DNA of 64,000 bases from Candidatus Peribacteria bacterium (GTDB taxonomy: Bacteria; Patescibacteriota; Gracilibacteria; Peribacterales; Peribacteraceae), in NCBI GenBank assembly GCA_028286915.1, contig JAQBQQ010000006.1, positions 1 to 64,000 of the forward strand. Reading direction: 5' to 3'. A program made the position numbers and the translations under genes. Shown here one piece after another: positions 50,074 through 58,711 of this stretch. Position 1 is the first letter of the stretch. Every line of letters starts with the position of its first letter. The notes beneath the pieces were generated by a model. It was given only the letters and a program-made list of their open reading frames with translations, was not told where the DNA came from and did not search any database.

Positions 50074-51081
50074 TTATCGATTACGTGCAGATTCGTGTCT
50101 GTTGTCACAGTAATCAAGATAGTTCTGACGGGTATAGCTATTGTAATACGTACATGTGGAATCCGATGAGCTGCTGCTATTGCCGTAGTAGTCCACGCGC
50201 GTTGTTTCCGTATCAGATGTATTATCTGTTTCGGCACGGAATACAAGACTGGAGTTACTGCTTAAGTTAGTGCGGGTACGGACACGGAGTGTGAGTGTAT
50301 GGATATCATTCGGATACAACCGAAGATTGGTCCACTCGACGTTATTGGAACTCAGACGGGTGCCATTTTCGGTAGCCGATACAAATGTCGTGTTGCTGTC
50401 CAGGTAGCCGCGCACATTTACCGTCGTAGTGTACGACGAGTTATTCCGGACATCGATTGTATAGGTAAGTGCGTCATCGGAACGGACAGGGTCACGGTCA
50501 TCGTTAATAGACAATGTGACGTTGTTATCGATACTGCAGTTGCTACAGTTACTGCTGCCACTGATTACCTTGATCGTCTTCGCCGCACTGTCGCTATCGG
50601 TCTGCACTCGCAAGCGCAACGTGTCGCCGCTGCGGACACCGGAGCTAATGCGGACACGCAAAGTAATTGTCTGCGTTGTACCCTGGTAGACATAAAAACT
50701 GCGCCAGTCCACCTGGTCACTACTGTCGTCCCCGTTGCTGGAAGCGGAGACAAAGGTCATGTTTGGATCCAATAAGGCGTTCACATTTGTTGTGATGTCA
50801 GAATTTCCCCGGTTTCGTAGCTTGATGGTAAAATTTACCGTATCTCCCGCACGGACATTGCTGTAATCGCTGGTAACCGTAGTAGTAATATCCTGATAGC
50901 TGGAAGAGGATATGCGGCTACTGGACGAATTTGAACCGGACGTCGTATTACGGCATACCGTGTCATAGCACATGCCGTTCTGGTAAAAATTGCAGGAACA
51001 GACCTGAATAGCTTCTGCTGCCGGAATAAGCAGCAAAACTGCTGCCACCAGCCCGAAAAATAGAAAAAAAGGTTTTTGCAT
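50074..51081 (-). CDS. Secreted protein with two DUF11/CARDB-like repeats
   Basis: 335 residues. Signal peptide to about residue 24 (AAEA), a short Cys-rich segment (CSCNFYQNGMCYDTVC, 28-43), a Ser-rich linker, then two beta-sandwich repeats: TTTVTSDYSNVRAGDTVNFTIKLRNRGNSD (65-170) and VTLSINDDRDPVRSDDALTYTIDVRNNSS (188-295), each with the Asp-x-Asn-x-T-F-V-S-A core. A Cys- and Tyr-containing tail ends the protein. Such repeats form stalks of surface proteins. Very rich in Ser, Thr and Asn. Confidence 0.83.
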   Translation of the reverse strand: MQKPFFLFFGLVAAVLLLIPAAEAIQVCSCNFYQNGMCYDTVCRNTTSGSNSSSSRISSSSYQDITTTVTSDYSNVRAGDTVNFTIKLRNRGNSDITTNVNALLDPNMTFVSASSNGDDSSDQVDWRSFYVYQGTTQTITLRVRISSGVRSGDTLRLRVQTDSDSAAKTIKVISGSSNCSNCSIDNNVTLSINDDRDPVRSDDALTYTIDVRNNSSYTTTVNVRGYLDSNTTFVSATENGTRLSSNNVEWTNLRLYPNDIHTLTLRVRTRTNLSSNSSLVFRAETDNTSDTETTRVDYYGNSSSSSDSTCTYYNSYTRQNYLDYCDNRHESARNR

Positions 51082-51253
51082 AGGGAATAAGGCTATTTCT
51101 AATTATTTGAGCCGTCAAGAGTCAAATTGACGAATATCTGTATTTATTTATGATAATCATTTGGCTATTTTTCTGCACGCACAAGACACATCATACTTCA
51201 AAGGCGGCCTGCGTCATTCGATTTGCGGGCATTTATTGCTCTATCGTAAAGCA

Positions 51254-51805
51254 GTGTCTCATCTGCCATATTTTTATAGCACCACAAAGACCGGCAAAAG
51301 GTTCTTTCGACGCAGGGCGTTCACACTCATAGAACTGCTGATTGTCGTTGCTATTATTGCCGTATTGGCCGCTATTGTCTTCTTTAGCGTAGGTGGCAAT
51401 ATCAAAAAAACTAAATTTGTGCGGGCAAAAGCAGAGTTAGCCCAAATATCTCAGGCTTTGAATCAATATATTATAGAAAATAAAGGCGCTCTTCCGCCTG
51501 ATGCCGACCGTTCCGTACCACCGGGTATTGAATCCTATCTCGGACCGGGAATATGGCCGAACGGACCGTGGGAAGGAAGCGTATATGACTGGGATGTATA
51601 TCCGGATCGGATAAGCGGACCAAATTATCAGGTTTCCATTCGTTTCTGTCCGCTGGGAAAACCAGCCGACTGCCATTTCCCGGATGAACCCTGGGCCGCC
51701 AACTTCGATTATTACAGCAGCGTCTATTTCTGTGTACAGGGAAATTGCAAAGCTCATCCGGATCAGCCACAAGACCATGCTGGCTACTGTATTAATTGTC
51801 AGTAA
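51254..51805 (+). CDS. Type IV pilin/pseudopilin-like protein
   Basis: The prepilin motif is clear: basic RRRA then FTLIELLIVVAIIAVLAAIV, with a Glu at +5 and cleavage before Phe. Start is uncertain; a GTG at 51254 gives a 22-residue leader, while an ATG at 51161 gives a much longer one. Mature part: helix KFVRAKAELAQISQALNQYI, then a small globular domain with paired Cys (RFCPLGKPADCHF, YFCVQGNCK, CINC). Secretion/pilus machinery is not in the window. Abuts the convergent Gmad2 gene. Confidence 0.85.
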   Translation: MSHLPYFYSTTKTGKRFFRRRAFTLIELLIVVAIIAVLAAIVFFSVGGNIKKTKFVRAKAELAQISQALNQYIIENKGALPPDADRSVPPGIESYLGPGIWPNGPWEGSVYDWDVYPDRISGPNYQVSIRFCPLGKPADCHFPDEPWAANFDYYSSVYFCVQGNCKAHPDQPQDHAGYCINCQ

Positions 51806-52771
51806 TCAGGTCTTGAAACGGATAGGAATATGGCGCTCCTGCCCGCGTTTGCCCGGTGCCAGATATTCAAAAATTTCTACCGTGCCCTGTTTCCCCTTGG
51901 CTGCCGTATAAGGTATGGGCAATGAAATGGTTCCGTAGTTTCCTTTTTTGGGAAGCGGCACAAAGAAATCCTGCAACGCCAGTTCCGTACCATCGGCATC
52001 CAGAATACGCACCCGTACAGGATTATCGTAAATTCGTGCCCGGCCGGTAAGGGTAAAGGGATTTGCAATTGCTTCGCCTTCAACCGGGTTCTGAATATAT
52101 AGAACAAGATCCTGTGCCTCCAATGCCGCATCGGTCATCGTGTCTTCCTCATACACTTTACCATCCGGTGTCTGACATATGCGCGGGCTGCCATCGTTTA
52201 CGTAATAGCCTGCCGCCGCACACTCTTCAAAGGTATCCAATTCGGGCGTTTTCACTTTTGTCGCCACAACAGCCGCCTTATTTCCAAAAAAATAACGAAC
52301 GCCCAGGTAACCGCCGGTGGAAATACCACCGATCAGAATCATAGCTCCGCCTGTCATGAGTAATGTCCTGAACAATGCCGGTAAACCTTCGTCATTTTTG
52401 AGCTGAAAAAAAGAACCCGATGCAGTCGCCTTAACTGGTGATGCATCTGCAACTGACGGTGCCACCCATTGCGGTACAGATGCAGGAGAGAACGAAGGCG
52501 GATTGGCATGGAGAGTGTCTTGTGCCGGCGGCAATGTATGTAATTCCTTATGAGAATAGGTTGTTAAACCGCCTTTTTGTGCCGGGAAAAAATCCGGTGA
52601 CGGGCTGCGAGAAGCAGCCGGTTTATTTTCTGCAGGCGTAGAAATCGATTTGGTGCCCGCTTTCTTTTTTTCTTTGCCGGCAGTTTTCTTGACGGCAGAA
52701 GATTTTTTTACAACCGGCTTCTTGGGTGCCGTAATTTTTTTCGGAGTAGTGCTTTGCAATTTCTTAGGCAT
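51806..52771 (-). CDS. Membrane-anchored Gmad2-domain protein
   Basis: 321 residues. A long Lys/Pro/Ala-rich cytoplasmic N terminus (1-135), one helix (LFRTLLMTGGAMILIGGISTGGYLG, near 140-160), the Cys module FEECAAAGYYVNDGSPRICQ with a TPDGKVYEE end, then a Gmad2 domain (YIQNPVEGEAIANPFTLTGRARIYDNP...IPIRF, about 232-320). Paralogous in its outer half to the gene at 24012, but without GerMN. Stop-to-stop contact with the pilin-like gene. Envelope role inferred. Confidence 0.82.
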   Translation of the reverse strand: MPKKLQSTTPKKITAPKKPVVKKSSAVKKTAGKEKKKAGTKSISTPAENKPAASRSPSPDFFPAQKGGLTTYSHKELHTLPPAQDTLHANPPSFSPASVPQWVAPSVADASPVKATASGSFFQLKNDEGLPALFRTLLMTGGAMILIGGISTGGYLGVRYFFGNKAAVVATKVKTPELDTFEECAAAGYYVNDGSPRICQTPDGKVYEEDTMTDAALEAQDLVLYIQNPVEGEAIANPFTLTGRARIYDNPVRVRILDADGTELALQDFFVPLPKKGNYGTISLPIPYTAAKGKQGTVEIFEYLAPGKRGQERHIPIRFKT

Positions 52772-52940
52772 AGTAAAATACTACCAGTTAGCGCTAATAG
52801 AAGTACTTCCCGACAAACAGAGGTGTGGTGAAATGGAAGAACATTGCCATGCAGACAAAGTTGGAAAATTTTGCATGAAAAGCAGTCCTCATTGCTCCAT
52901 TACATTCAGAAGCAGACTTTCATTCCATGCCTACAACGTA

Positions 52941-53498
52941 TTAGTTTTTAAGTAATTTTAACACCGTATTCCAGTTCCGGGTTGTTACATTTTTTCCGTA
53001 TGATTTCTCCAGTATCTTCATGGCATCGGTGGATTGTACTGTCGGCTCTAAAACCAGAACACTGCACACTTCCGTATTGGACGCCCGTAGAATGGTAAAA
53101 TTTCCGGCAGGGGATTTATATGGCAGCTTGACCGTTGCGGTAACAGCCTCAGCTAAAAACGTAACATACAGCTGCGTATCATCAGTCATTGGTATGTTGC
53201 CAAAAGGATCGGCATCTATAAGTTTTTGCATGTCCCAAACGGATCGAATAATAACATTCGAATGAAACCCGAACGATTGCTCGATAATTTTTTCGATCTT
53301 CTCGGCTACGTGCGGAGTCTTGTCTTCCGGCGCATCAAACAAGATATTTCCGCTGTTCAGCAAAGTCTGTACATTCTTAAAACCTGCTTTCTCCAGAGCC
53401 TTCGTCAGTTCTGCCATGCTCACTTTTTTATGGCCGCCTACGTTAATGCCCCTAAGAAATGCAACATAGCGAATGGAATGGGCATCGGAAGGCTTCAT
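52941..53498 (-). CDS. DUF1697-family protein
   Basis: 185 residues, typical length. IRYVAFLRGINVGGHKKVSM and LTKALEKAGFKNVQTLLNSGNILFDAP are the family signature; DTQLYVTFLAE and TTRNWNTVLKLLKN complete it. Cytosolic, ferredoxin-like fold, no established function. Single gene. Confidence 0.93.
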   Translation of the reverse strand: MKPSDAHSIRYVAFLRGINVGGHKKVSMAELTKALEKAGFKNVQTLLNSGNILFDAPEDKTPHVAEKIEKIIEQSFGFHSNVIIRSVWDMQKLIDADPFGNIPMTDDTQLYVTFLAEAVTATVKLPYKSPAGNFTILRASNTEVCSVLVLEPTVQSTDAMKILEKSYGKNVTTRNWNTVLKLLKN

Positions 53499-53592
53499 GA
53501 CTCATAGCCTAGTATAAATCTTCTCAAACACCCACTCGAAAAAAGTGAAATTTTTGATGAACAAACAACATGAGTCTGCTAATATGGACTAT

Positions 53593-54228
53593 ATGAAAAT
53601 CACTAAGCTCGGACATTGTTGCATGCTTATCGAAGAAAATGGCGTACGAATACTCACGGATCCCGGCGCGTGGACAACCACGCAGCTGGACGTACGCAAT
53701 CTGGATATAATTCTTATTACGCACGAACACGCGGATCATTTTCATCTGGATTCACTCAAAAAAATTCTGGAGCACAATACAAATGCCATCGTGGTGACCA
53801 ACAAGAGCACCGGCGCGCTGCTGGATAAAGAGGGGATTTCTTATCAGGGCGTGGATGATGGAACAATGGAAATAATACAGGGAATTGCAATCAGCGGACA
53901 CGGCACGAAACACGCCGTTATTTACCCCGCACTTCCGAACATGGAAAATACGGGTTTCTTTATTGCCAACAAGTTTTTCTTTCCCGGTGATTCATTTGTC
54001 ATGCCGCCATTGCCGGTGGATATTCTGGCACTGCCCATTGCCGGACCATGGATGAAACTATCCGAAGCTATTGATTACCTGAAAGAAGTAAACCCCCGCA
54101 TCTCATTCCCGGTTCATGATGGCATGATTCAGCCGGTGGACTGGCTGCATGCAAGTATTGAGCACATTTCCAAAAGTCTCGGCCTGAATTTTCAAGCGGT
54201 AAAAGTTGGGGAGGAAAACGAGTGGTAA
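53593..54228 (+). CDS. Metallo-beta-lactamase-fold hydrolase (UlaG-like)
   Basis: About 211 residues from the ATG at 53593 (MKITKLGHCCML). THEHADHFH carries the HxHxDH metal site near 56-62; further ligands appear in SGHGTKHAV, PGDSFV and VHDGMI. The short form and the order of motifs match the UlaG/YtnP-like branch of beta-lactamase-fold hydrolases. Substrate unknown. Two more ATG codons lie upstream in frame (53545, 53584) but add non-conserved residues. Confidence 0.87.
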   Translation: MKITKLGHCCMLIEENGVRILTDPGAWTTTQLDVRNLDIILITHEHADHFHLDSLKKILEHNTNAIVVTNKSTGALLDKEGISYQGVDDGTMEIIQGIAISGHGTKHAVIYPALPNMENTGFFIANKFFFPGDSFVMPPLPVDILALPIAGPWMKLSEAIDYLKEVNPRISFPVHDGMIQPVDWLHASIEHISKSLGLNFQAVKVGEENEW

Positions 54229-54234
54229 ATCCAA

Positions 54235-54444
54235 TCAATCACCTGCATTCCATTGTCTCTGAAATTCATCTGAAGGTGTCCACACTCTCTGGTTTCTTAT
54301 TTTTCCATCCGGTGACTGGGTAATGACTCGCCAGACGTCTTCTCGTACCTGTTCTTTGGAGACGACTATAAAAGCAGGGCAATGTATTTTTAATGGAGGT
54401 GGTTCTTCTGGGGACTTTTTCCTGAAAAAAGAAAGGATGTTCAT
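54235..54444 (-). CDS. Small hypothetical protein, 69 aa
   Basis: MNILSFFRKKSPEEPPPLKI start, then PAFIVVSKEQVREDVWRVITQ and a Trp-containing C terminus (RVWTPSDEFQRQW). Looks like a compact alpha/beta domain; no motif recognised. Ends 6 nt from the MBL stop (convergent). Amino-acid composition is protein-like, but evidence is limited. Confidence 0.5.
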   Translation of the reverse strand: MNILSFFRKKSPEEPPPLKIHCPAFIVVSKEQVREDVWRVITQSPDGKIRNQRVWTPSDEFQRQWNAGD

Positions 54445-54507
54445 AATGGAATGGTATTCTTTATGAGAGATTATAAAGATCTAAGATTAGATAAAGTCCA
54501 CCTGCGG

Positions 54508-55191
54508 CTATTGCAAAACAAAAGCTGCATCACTTACATCACTGGCTAACAAGGGAAGGATGAAGGGATGAGCATAATCAGGCTGGCCTTTGCTTCCATC
54601 GGGGATAAGAATATTTTCGCCATCGAACGTATCAAATTCATCAGTTAAAATATCAACCGGATCTTCAATGCCATTGCTTGGTGTTTTGTTTCTTATAAGG
54701 AGAAGCACTCTATATTCGCCAGGACCAGGCGATTGTTCTGTTGTATCAAGACCTCCATTATGCTGAAGTTTTTCTGGCCTCCAAACATATGATGCTTTTG
54801 ATATATCGGTTACACCACCAATATAACCTTCCACTATTCCATCAGTCCTTAGCAAATATAGCTCTATAAGCATATTTTTCGATATTTTCTTTTTTAGCGA
54901 ATTACTGATTTTATAACGAATAGTAATATTAGAACTCATGGTAAATTTCTCTCCGCCATTAGGAGCAACAATAGAAATATCAGGCGATTGTATGTTGGGA
55001 ATACTTGGCTTTGGCAATTGTTCACTTATTAATGATGACGCTTCTTCACTCGAAGAAGCTGATGAAAATGTATCAACTGATGCACCCGGGCTTGCTGTAT
55101 CCGCGGTATGGGATACATCTTCCGGTGCTACGCATGAAGTTAAAAAAAGCAAAGAACCTATACTAATACTAATTGATAAAAATTTAATCAT
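54508..55191 (-). CDS. Lipoprotein with Ig-like domain
   Basis: 227 residues; signal peptide with lipobox LTSC at residue 17-20, then a Ser-rich stalk and an Ig-like domain starting SIVAPNGGEKFTMSSNITIRYKI (near 75-100), the pattern of PNGGE-type extracellular repeats. C-terminal half has no recognised motif. More AT-rich than most neighbours. Likely displayed on the membrane surface. Confidence 0.7.
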   Translation of the reverse strand: MIKFLSISISIGSLLFLTSCVAPEDVSHTADTASPGASVDTFSSASSSEEASSLISEQLPKPSIPNIQSPDISIVAPNGGEKFTMSSNITIRYKISNSLKKKISKNMLIELYLLRTDGIVEGYIGGVTDISKASYVWRPEKLQHNGGLDTTEQSPGPGEYRVLLLIRNKTPSNGIEDPVDILTDEFDTFDGENILIPDGSKGQPDYAHPFILPLLASDVSDAAFVLQ

Positions 55192-55235
55192 CAGAACATC
55201 TTTGGAAGTAAAACAAGTACTATATGTGAGCTGAA

Positions 55236-55312
55236 TGGTACCCCGGACAGGAGTCGAACCTGTGACCTCGACCTTAGAAGGGTCTTGCTCTATCCAACTG
55301 AGCTACCGGGGC
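55236..55312 (-). tRNA. tRNA-Arg(TCT)
   Basis: Class I cloverleaf: acceptor GCCCCGG/CCGGGGT, D-arm GCTC...GAGC, anticodon loop CTTCTAA giving TCT, T-arm ACAGG/CCTGT with TTCGACT, discriminator A and encoded CCA. Confidence 0.95.
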
Positions 55313-55343
55313 ATAACGATGATACTCATGATTTCCCCAACTG

Positions 55344-55431
55344 CTTGCCGGTCGTAATCCGCAGGGCGGACGAAGGCTGGAGCTACCGGGACGTACGTGA
55401 ATTATGAAGGATGAATGCTGAATTATGAAGG
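55344..55431 (-). repeat. tRNA-linked hairpin copy with a tRNA-Arg 5' remnant and direct repeats
   Basis: On the minus strand CCCGGTAGCT (55381-55390), equal to bases 4-13 of tRNA-Arg, is followed by CCAGCCTTCGTCCGCCCTGC and CGGATTACG. Just beyond (55399-55431) the 12-mer GAATTATGAAGG occurs twice, 21 nt apart. Confidence 0.55.
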
Positions 55432-55520
55432 GGAACATTTACTGCTCCCACAGAGCAATACATAAAACGCAAAATATCAATATGTATGTAGCATCATATA
55501 TTTTGCATAAAGCAGCCGGA

Positions 55521-55550
55521 TTGCCTAAAATGACTGTTTCATGCTATAAT
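55521..55550 (+). promoter_or_regulatory. Promoter of the 55558-pyrH-frr unit, leaderless
   Basis: TTGCCT (55521-55526), 18-nt spacer, perfect TATAAT (55545-55550), then 7 nt to the ATG at 55558. The predicted start of transcription coincides with the start codon. Confidence 0.75.
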
Positions 55551-55557
55551 ACTACTA

Positions 55558-56073
55558 ATGGAACCAATACAAACACCAGTTCAGCATCCGCATGAAGATG
55601 TGCAGCAAAACCGTGATTTGGCGGCACTTAGTTATGTGTGGATATTTTCGGTCATACTTTTTTTCCTTCGCCGCGAATCGCCGTTTATTCATTTTCACAG
55701 CAAGCAAGGCATCATTCTATTTCTTCTGTCTATTCCCGTCTGGTTTATTCCGTATATTGGTCACCCGCTGGAACTAATGATTCTGGCCGGCATGGTTATT
55801 GGCTTTCTGGGCGCGGCGGAAGGTGAATGGAAAGATGTGCCGTTTATCGGGCCACTTTCCAGGGGCGAAACCAACCTGCGCGATACCTGGAAACAAATGA
55901 GCCAATCGCTGATTCAGCTGTTTCAGAAGCTAAAGCAAGCCGCGCGTGATGACAGCCGGAAGAAAGCACTACGGTCAGCCGCACTGCAAGTTTCGCCAGA
56001 GAGCGCCTTGGCGCCGGGTAAAGATGCTTCTACCATGGCGCAGACTTCTTCACCAACCACTCCCCATGTATAA
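55558..56073 (+). CDS. DUF4870-like membrane protein
   Basis: 171 residues. N-terminal QNRDLAALSYVWIFSVILFF, then ESPFIHFHSKQGIILFLLSI and two more helices; the FHSKQG loop between helices recalls the DUF4870/Tic20-like small membrane proteins. The C-terminal 60 residues are hydrophilic (Lys/Ala-rich, then Ser/Thr). Its stop overlaps the pyrH ATG by 8 nt, so it is the leader gene of the pyrH-frr unit. Function unknown. Confidence 0.72.
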   Translation: MEPIQTPVQHPHEDVQQNRDLAALSYVWIFSVILFFLRRESPFIHFHSKQGIILFLLSIPVWFIPYIGHPLELMILAGMVIGFLGAAEGEWKDVPFIGPLSRGETNLRDTWKQMSQSLIQLFQKLKQAARDDSRKKALRSAALQVSPESALAPGKDASTMAQTSSPTTPHV

Positions 56074-56770
56074 GCGCATCATGCTCAAACTGTCCGGCGA
56101 GGTACTGTCCGGCAACGACGAATTCGGCATCAACAAGCCTGCTCTGGTGGATATTGCCAACCAAATTTGTGAAGTGGCAAAGCTGGGTATGCAAATTGTC
56201 GTCGTAGTGGGAGGCGGGAACATCTGGCGCTACCGCGATACGAAAGAGAGCGGTATAGAGCGTACGGCCAGCGATGCCATGGGCATGCTTGCCACAATTA
56301 TGAATAGTGTGGCTTTGCAATCAGCCCTGGAATTTATCGGTTGCGAGACGCGCGTGTTGTCCGCCATTGAAATTCCTCAATTAGCCGAGCCATTCATTAA
56401 GCGCCGGGCTTTGCGCCACTTCGAGAAAGGCCGCATTGTCATATGTGCCGGCGGAACCGGAAACCCGTACTTTACCACCGATAGTGCGGCGGCATTGCGC
56501 GCGCTGGAGCTGAACTGCGATGTGCTTCTTAAGGCTACAAACGTTGACGGCGTGTACGACAAAGACCCGAATAAGAATGCTGATGCCAAAAAGTACGAAT
56601 CACTTACATACCAGGAAGCACTGGAAAAACACCTGGCCGTTATGGATCAAGCTGCCTTTAGCTTATGCCAGGAGCAGAATCTTCCCATTGTCGTCTTCAA
56701 CTTCCTGAAAACAGGAACATTGCTCCAGGCTGCCAAAGGTGAGCCCGTCGGCACCGTTGTCCACAGCTAA
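56066..56770 (+). CDS. pyrH: UMP kinase
   Basis: Phosphorylates UMP to UDP; hexameric amino-acid-kinase fold. 234 residues from the ATG at 56066, where MYKRIMLKLSGEVLSG gives the standard N terminus. VVVVGGGNIWR, ERTASDAMGMLATIMNSVALQ, ICAGGTGNPYFTTDSAAALRA and KATNVDGVYDKDP are intact. Followed 102 nt later by frr, the usual pyrH-frr order. Confidence 0.97.
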   Translation: MYKRIMLKLSGEVLSGNDEFGINKPALVDIANQICEVAKLGMQIVVVVGGGNIWRYRDTKESGIERTASDAMGMLATIMNSVALQSALEFIGCETRVLSAIEIPQLAEPFIKRRALRHFEKGRIVICAGGTGNPYFTTDSAAALRALELNCDVLLKATNVDGVYDKDPNKNADAKKYESLTYQEALEKHLAVMDQAAFSLCQEQNLPIVVFNFLKTGTLLQAAKGEPVGTVVHS

Positions 56771-56872
56771 ATGTACAACCGTGAATGCATGATGTAGGAT
56801 GCTATTCGGAACGATCAATACAGGTTATTCCTATTTCCATTCTACCTTCATCTACATTTTACATTCTTTTTT

Positions 56873-57415
56873 ATGTCCGATCCACGCATTGTCGCATTTC
56901 ACGCCGCAAATGAGAAAATCCTGTCACACCTTCATACCGAATTTTCCAAGCTGCAGACTGGCCGTGCCAACGCCGCGCAGGTGGAAACGGTAATGGTCGA
57001 CGCCTACGGACAGAGACAGGAACTCCGGGCGGTAGCCGGCATTTCCATTCCGGAATCACGCAGCATTCTCATTCAGCCGTGGGACAAATCTATTATGGGC
57101 GCCGTGGAAAAAGCATTGCAGCAAAGCAACCTGGGTGCCAACCCCGTGAATGACGGCGTGGCGATCCGTATTAATTTTCCACCCATGAACGAAGAGCGTC
57201 GTATGCAGCTTGTAAAAGTAGTAAGCCGCATGGCCGAAGATTCTCGCATTGCAGTCCGTCAGGCACGCCAGGAAGCGCACGATTCCATTAAGCAGGAGAA
57301 AGACGAAGATCTTAAAGAGACGCTGCTGGATTACCTGCAAAAAGCCGTGGACGAAGCCAATGCCAAGATTGCCGAGAGTTCATTAAAGAAAGAAGAGGAA
57401 ATTATGAAAGTATAG
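56873..57415 (+). CDS. frr: Ribosome recycling factor
   Basis: 180 residues, tRNA-mimic protein that splits post-termination ribosomes with EF-G. TEFSKLQTGRANAAQVETVMVDAYG is the conserved start of domain I, IQPWDKSIMGAVEKALQQSNLGANPVNDGVAIRINFPPMNEERR the hinge region and KEDKDLKETL-type helix (KQEKDEDLKETLLDYLQK) the C-terminal arm. The ATG is preceded by a T run; a TACATT box 7 nt upstream might give a leaderless mRNA. Confidence 0.97.
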   Translation: MSDPRIVAFHAANEKILSHLHTEFSKLQTGRANAAQVETVMVDAYGQRQELRAVAGISIPESRSILIQPWDKSIMGAVEKALQQSNLGANPVNDGVAIRINFPPMNEERRMQLVKVVSRMAEDSRIAVRQARQEAHDSIKQEKDEDLKETLLDYLQKAVDEANAKIAESSLKKEEEIMKV

Positions 57416-57533
57416 TGAGTAGTGAATGATGTTTAAAATTCAGGAATTATCACGGCAAATTATTTGCCGGATAAACCAACGAAATGTTGAATGAATAAAA
57501 CTGTAACCTGCCACTTACGACCTGCTCACTAAC

Positions 57534-57986
57534 ATGCGCTCAATTATTTTTTTGGCCCATAACGTCCGTTCTCTCTGGAACGTTGGCTCTTTTTTTCGGA
57601 CTGCTGATGCTTTTGCGGTGGAAAAAATTTACCTCACGGGCTACACGGGGCATCCGCCCAGAAAGGAAATTACCAAAACTGCATTGGGCGCGGATAAAAC
57701 GATGCCGTGGGAACATGTCATTGATCCGGCGGATGTAGTACGGCAATTACAAGCGGACGGCTGGACGATTGCATCATTGGAACTGCATCCGGACGCCATT
57801 GACATTCAGCGGTATAAGCCGCCGGAAAAAATTTGCATCATTGTCGGCCATGAATTAACCGGTGTGACCGATGAGCTTTTAAAGCTTTCCGATGTCACAC
57901 TCAAGATTCCCATGCTCGGCGCAAAGGAATCATTGAACGTGGCGGTGGCTGCCGGTATCGCGCTTTCTTATATAAGGTTTGCCTGA
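57534..57986 (+). CDS. SpoU/TrmH-family RNA 2'-O-methyltransferase
   Basis: 150 residues, a minimal SPOUT domain. Motif 1 NVRSLWNVGSFFRTADAFAVEKIYL (Asn and Arg of the active site), motif 2 ICIIVGHELTGVTDELL and motif 3 LKIPMLGAKESLNVAVAAGIALSY form the trefoil knot. Substrate (tRNA or rRNA) is not readable. Its 3' end overlaps the convergent aquaporin gene by 19 nt. Confidence 0.93.
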   Translation: MRSIIFLAHNVRSLWNVGSFFRTADAFAVEKIYLTGYTGHPPRKEITKTALGADKTMPWEHVIDPADVVRQLQADGWTIASLELHPDAIDIQRYKPPEKICIIVGHELTGVTDELLKLSDVTLKIPMLGAKESLNVAVAAGIALSYIRFA

Positions 57987-58603
57987 TGCTTCAACTCACT
58001 GGCGTGCAAATACTGAAACAGAAACGCACCCAGTAAAGAGCCGACAATCGGTCCGACAATATACATCCACTGAAACGAACCGATGCCCAGTGCCACGGCC
58101 GGGTTAAGGACGCCGTTGGAAAAAGTGCCCGCGGCCATAATGCCAAGCAGAAGTGAGCCGCCAATCACCATGCCATTTGCGGCAGATTCCACACGCTTGT
58201 GCACAACGGATGACACGCCGAATACGAGCAGGAACGTCCCGATAATTTCACCCATCAGCTGCAAGGAAACAGGAGAGGCGTTGGCACTCACCATGGGCAG
58301 CGAACCAAGAAGTACCTTTGCAATGACCATAGCCAGAATGGAACCGATGAACTGTGATGCGACATATACTGCTGCATCGGCGGCCGGTATGGCACCAACG
58401 GACCACAGACCGATAGTGACGGACGGATTAATGTGCGTGCCACTGATATTACCAATGGTATACACAAAAATTCCCAACGTAAGCGCAGCCAAAACAGGCG
58501 TTGGCAACGGCAAGCCGCCGTGAATAGACAGCAAAACCACAAGCGTCAAAAAAAATGTGCCGAGCAACTCGGCAATGTATTTATGAAGATGAAGAGAAAG
58601 CAT
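57968..58603 (-). CDS. Aquaporin/MIP-family channel
   Basis: 211 residues, six helices and two half-helices. The two NPA-type motifs are HINPSVTIG (near 59, NPS) and GVLNPAVALG (near 165, NPA). AELLGTFFLTLVV and QLMGEIIGTFLLVFGVSSVVHKR open the two repeats. Small residues at the expected filter positions do not allow a firm choice between water and glycerol. Convergent, overlapping the SpoU gene. Confidence 0.93.
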   Translation of the reverse strand: MLSLHLHKYIAELLGTFFLTLVVLLSIHGGLPLPTPVLAALTLGIFVYTIGNISGTHINPSVTIGLWSVGAIPAADAAVYVASQFIGSILAMVIAKVLLGSLPMVSANASPVSLQLMGEIIGTFLLVFGVSSVVHKRVESAANGMVIGGSLLLGIMAAGTFSNGVLNPAVALGIGSFQWMYIVGPIVGSLLGAFLFQYLHASELKHQANLI

Positions 58604-58711
58604 GAGGGAAGAGGAAGGGGATTTGTCTGTTAGTGTAGCGGGCTATCGTGAGAAGTCATTAGCCGTTAAAATTTTCTAAAAAGTATGAATACGTTGCCTA
58701 TAAACTATGTA

